Part shown: piece after piece, positions 5,555 to 6,048 of the stretch | Position numbering within the stretch: the stretch's first letter is position 1 | Layout: each line of letters starts with the position of its first letter | Assembly (NCBI GenBank): GCA_030695605.1 | Contig: JAUYQE010000075.1 | Location: 1-6,048, forward strand | Length of the DNA: 6,048 nucleotides | Source of the DNA: Nanobdellota archaeon | GTDB lineage: Archaea; Nanobdellota; Nanobdellia; Woesearchaeales; GW2011-AR9 | Direction: 5' to 3' | Program-made: the position numbers and the translations under genes | Notes under the pieces: generated by a model | The model's database searches: none | What the model was told of the DNA's origin: nothing | What the model saw: the letters and a program-made list of their open reading frames with translations, nothing else

Positions 5555-5989
5555 ATGGATCTTCAGCAGCGGATCGAAGCCATGGAACGGCTTTCTGAAC
5601 ACGCGGGAGAGCGAGTCAGTGTAGAATACGTTCAGCAAAGATCCACAAAGCCGCAATGGAGCGAAGGCGTATTGGAGTACGTGGAGCCGTACGTCTTTAT
5701 TGAGGTTACGGAAGACGGGAATTCCCTTAAAAGAAACACGGGTATCCCTTTTCTGGGCATGCCTGATGCCATTGTTTCTATCGTCCGGGAAGATGGGGTG
5801 GTACTGTACGAGAACCCTCATATTTATCCGAGGTACAATCCATTTTATGCAGAGGATAACCCTGAAACGTTTCATTACGAGAGAGCTAAGGCGTATGCGG
5901 AACTCGTAAAGGTGTTAAGTTTTGGAAAACAAAGATTGTGCTGTTCAATTCCAAAATTAGTTTACACTTTCTTTATAAATAAGCCATAG
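5555..5989 (+). CDS. Hypothetical protein, second gene of a two-gene operon, C-terminus possibly altered
   Basis: The 144-residue frame starts at ATG 5555 behind GGTGA and follows the methyltransferase-like gene by seven bases. The first 118 or so residues form an ordinary soluble-looking protein: an N-terminal amphipathic helix (QQRIEAMERLSEHAGERVSV), a beta-rich centre (VLEYVEPYVFIEVTEDG, then GMPDAIVSIVREDGVVLYE) and a helix (YERAKAYAELVK). The layout resembles a small beta-barrel, but I cannot assign a family. From about residue 119 (base 5910) the sequence turns AT-rich, with a cysteine pair and an aromatic tail (VYTFFINKP) unlike the rest, and the end overlaps a TATA-like box and hairpin. 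The original C-terminus may have been replaced by an insertion or rearrangement. No signal peptide or membrane segment is clear. Confidence 0.65.
   Translation: MDLQQRIEAMERLSEHAGERVSVEYVQQRSTKPQWSEGVLEYVEPYVFIEVTEDGNSLKRNTGIPFLGMPDAIVSIVREDGVVLYENPHIYPRYNPFYAEDNPETFHYERAKAYAELVKVLSFGKQRLCCSIPKLVYTFFINKP
5972..5981 (+). promoter_or_regulatory. TATA-like box for the ORF at the right edge
   Basis: TTTATAAATA resembles the archaeal TATA consensus. Transcription would begin near 6002-6004, leaving a leader of about eight bases before ATG 6011. It lies within the last codons of the upstream frame. Confidence 0.45.
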
Positions 5990-6013
5990 TCCACACCTTT
6001 GGGTGAGACTATG
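5985..6013 (+). repeat. Imperfect hairpin covering a start codon
   Basis: CATAGTC (5985-5991) pairs with GACTATG (6007-6013), and inside it CACC (5994-5997) pairs with GGTG (6002-6005) around a TTTG loop, with a small 2x1 internal bulge. The right arm contains the ATG at 6011 and a GGTGA SD-like sequence. Subterminal hairpins of this sort occur at IS200/IS605 ends, and can also hide start sites in RNA. Confidence 0.6.
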
Positions 6014-6048
6014 ACAACATTAACTGAAAAAAAAGAAAGTGGATTATA
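6011..6048 (+). CDS. Start of an ORF running off the window
   Basis: ATG 6011 opens a frame reading MTTLTEKKESGL to the window end. GGTGA ends four bases before it, a short SD spacing, and a TATA-like box lies about 34 bases upstream. Only twelve codons are visible, so the product cannot be named. The AT-rich setting and hairpin make a mobile-element gene possible. Confidence 0.4.
   Translation, partial: MTTLTEKKESGL

Noticed and set aside
5059..5875. Minus-strand ORFs opposite the two-gene operon
   Set aside because: They have no TATA box or SD at plausible spacing, and the plus-strand frames have linked SD and stop signals.
1..6048. tRNA, rRNA, CRISPR array or toxin-antitoxin pair
   Set aside because: No cloverleaf, rRNA-like block or regularly spaced repeats were found by eye, and the small genes show no recognisable toxin or antitoxin motifs.

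Overview
The window reads as archaeal chromosome. Copies of the archaeal TATA consensus TTTAWATA (1895-1902 on the minus strand; 1965-1972, 4264-4271 and 4841-4848 on the plus strand) lie about 25-31 bases, measured from box centre, upstream of usable start codons. This is the layout of leaderless or nearly leaderless archaeal transcripts. Two other genes instead carry Shine-Dalgarno motifs (GAGGT, GGTGA), and one of these is an operon-internal gene. No bacterial -35/-10 promoters were recognised. The lineage within Archaea cannot be told from this sequence.

Left third (1-1900): the 3' end of an unidentified plus-strand gene runs to 344 and converges on a minus-strand gene that has been broken. 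A complete IS630-type insertion sequence (631-1724: DDE transposase, 27-bp imperfect inverted repeats, TA target duplication) sits inside it. Removing the element and one TA joins the two halves in frame into one open reading frame of about 135 codons. The gene's promoter survives at 1895-1902, but the promoter-predicted ATG is out of frame with the body, so there is probably a second lesion near its 5' end.

Middle (1900-4200): an AT-rich divergent promoter region separates the broken gene from a plus-strand DNA amino-methyltransferase (about 1996-2916). A secreted subtilisin-family serine protease follows (2985-4175), with a signal peptide, probable propeptide and full catalytic triad. It ends in a hairpin plus T-tract terminator.

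Right third (4200-6048): an unrecognised protein (about 4298-4849), a protein resembling a class I SAM-methyltransferase fold with a degenerate SAM motif (4870-5547), and a small unrecognised protein (5555-5989) translationally linked to it by an SD overlapping the upstream stop. The promoter of the methyltransferase-like gene is embedded in the last codons and stop of the gene before it. At the right edge the composition becomes AT-rich, and a TATA-like box and an imperfect hairpin precede a new ORF beginning at 6011 and running off the window. The hairpin covers its ATG, an arrangement reminiscent of transposon ends.

No RNA genes, CRISPR array or clear defence cluster were seen. The best supported unusual result is the reconstructable gene interrupted by the IS630 element.
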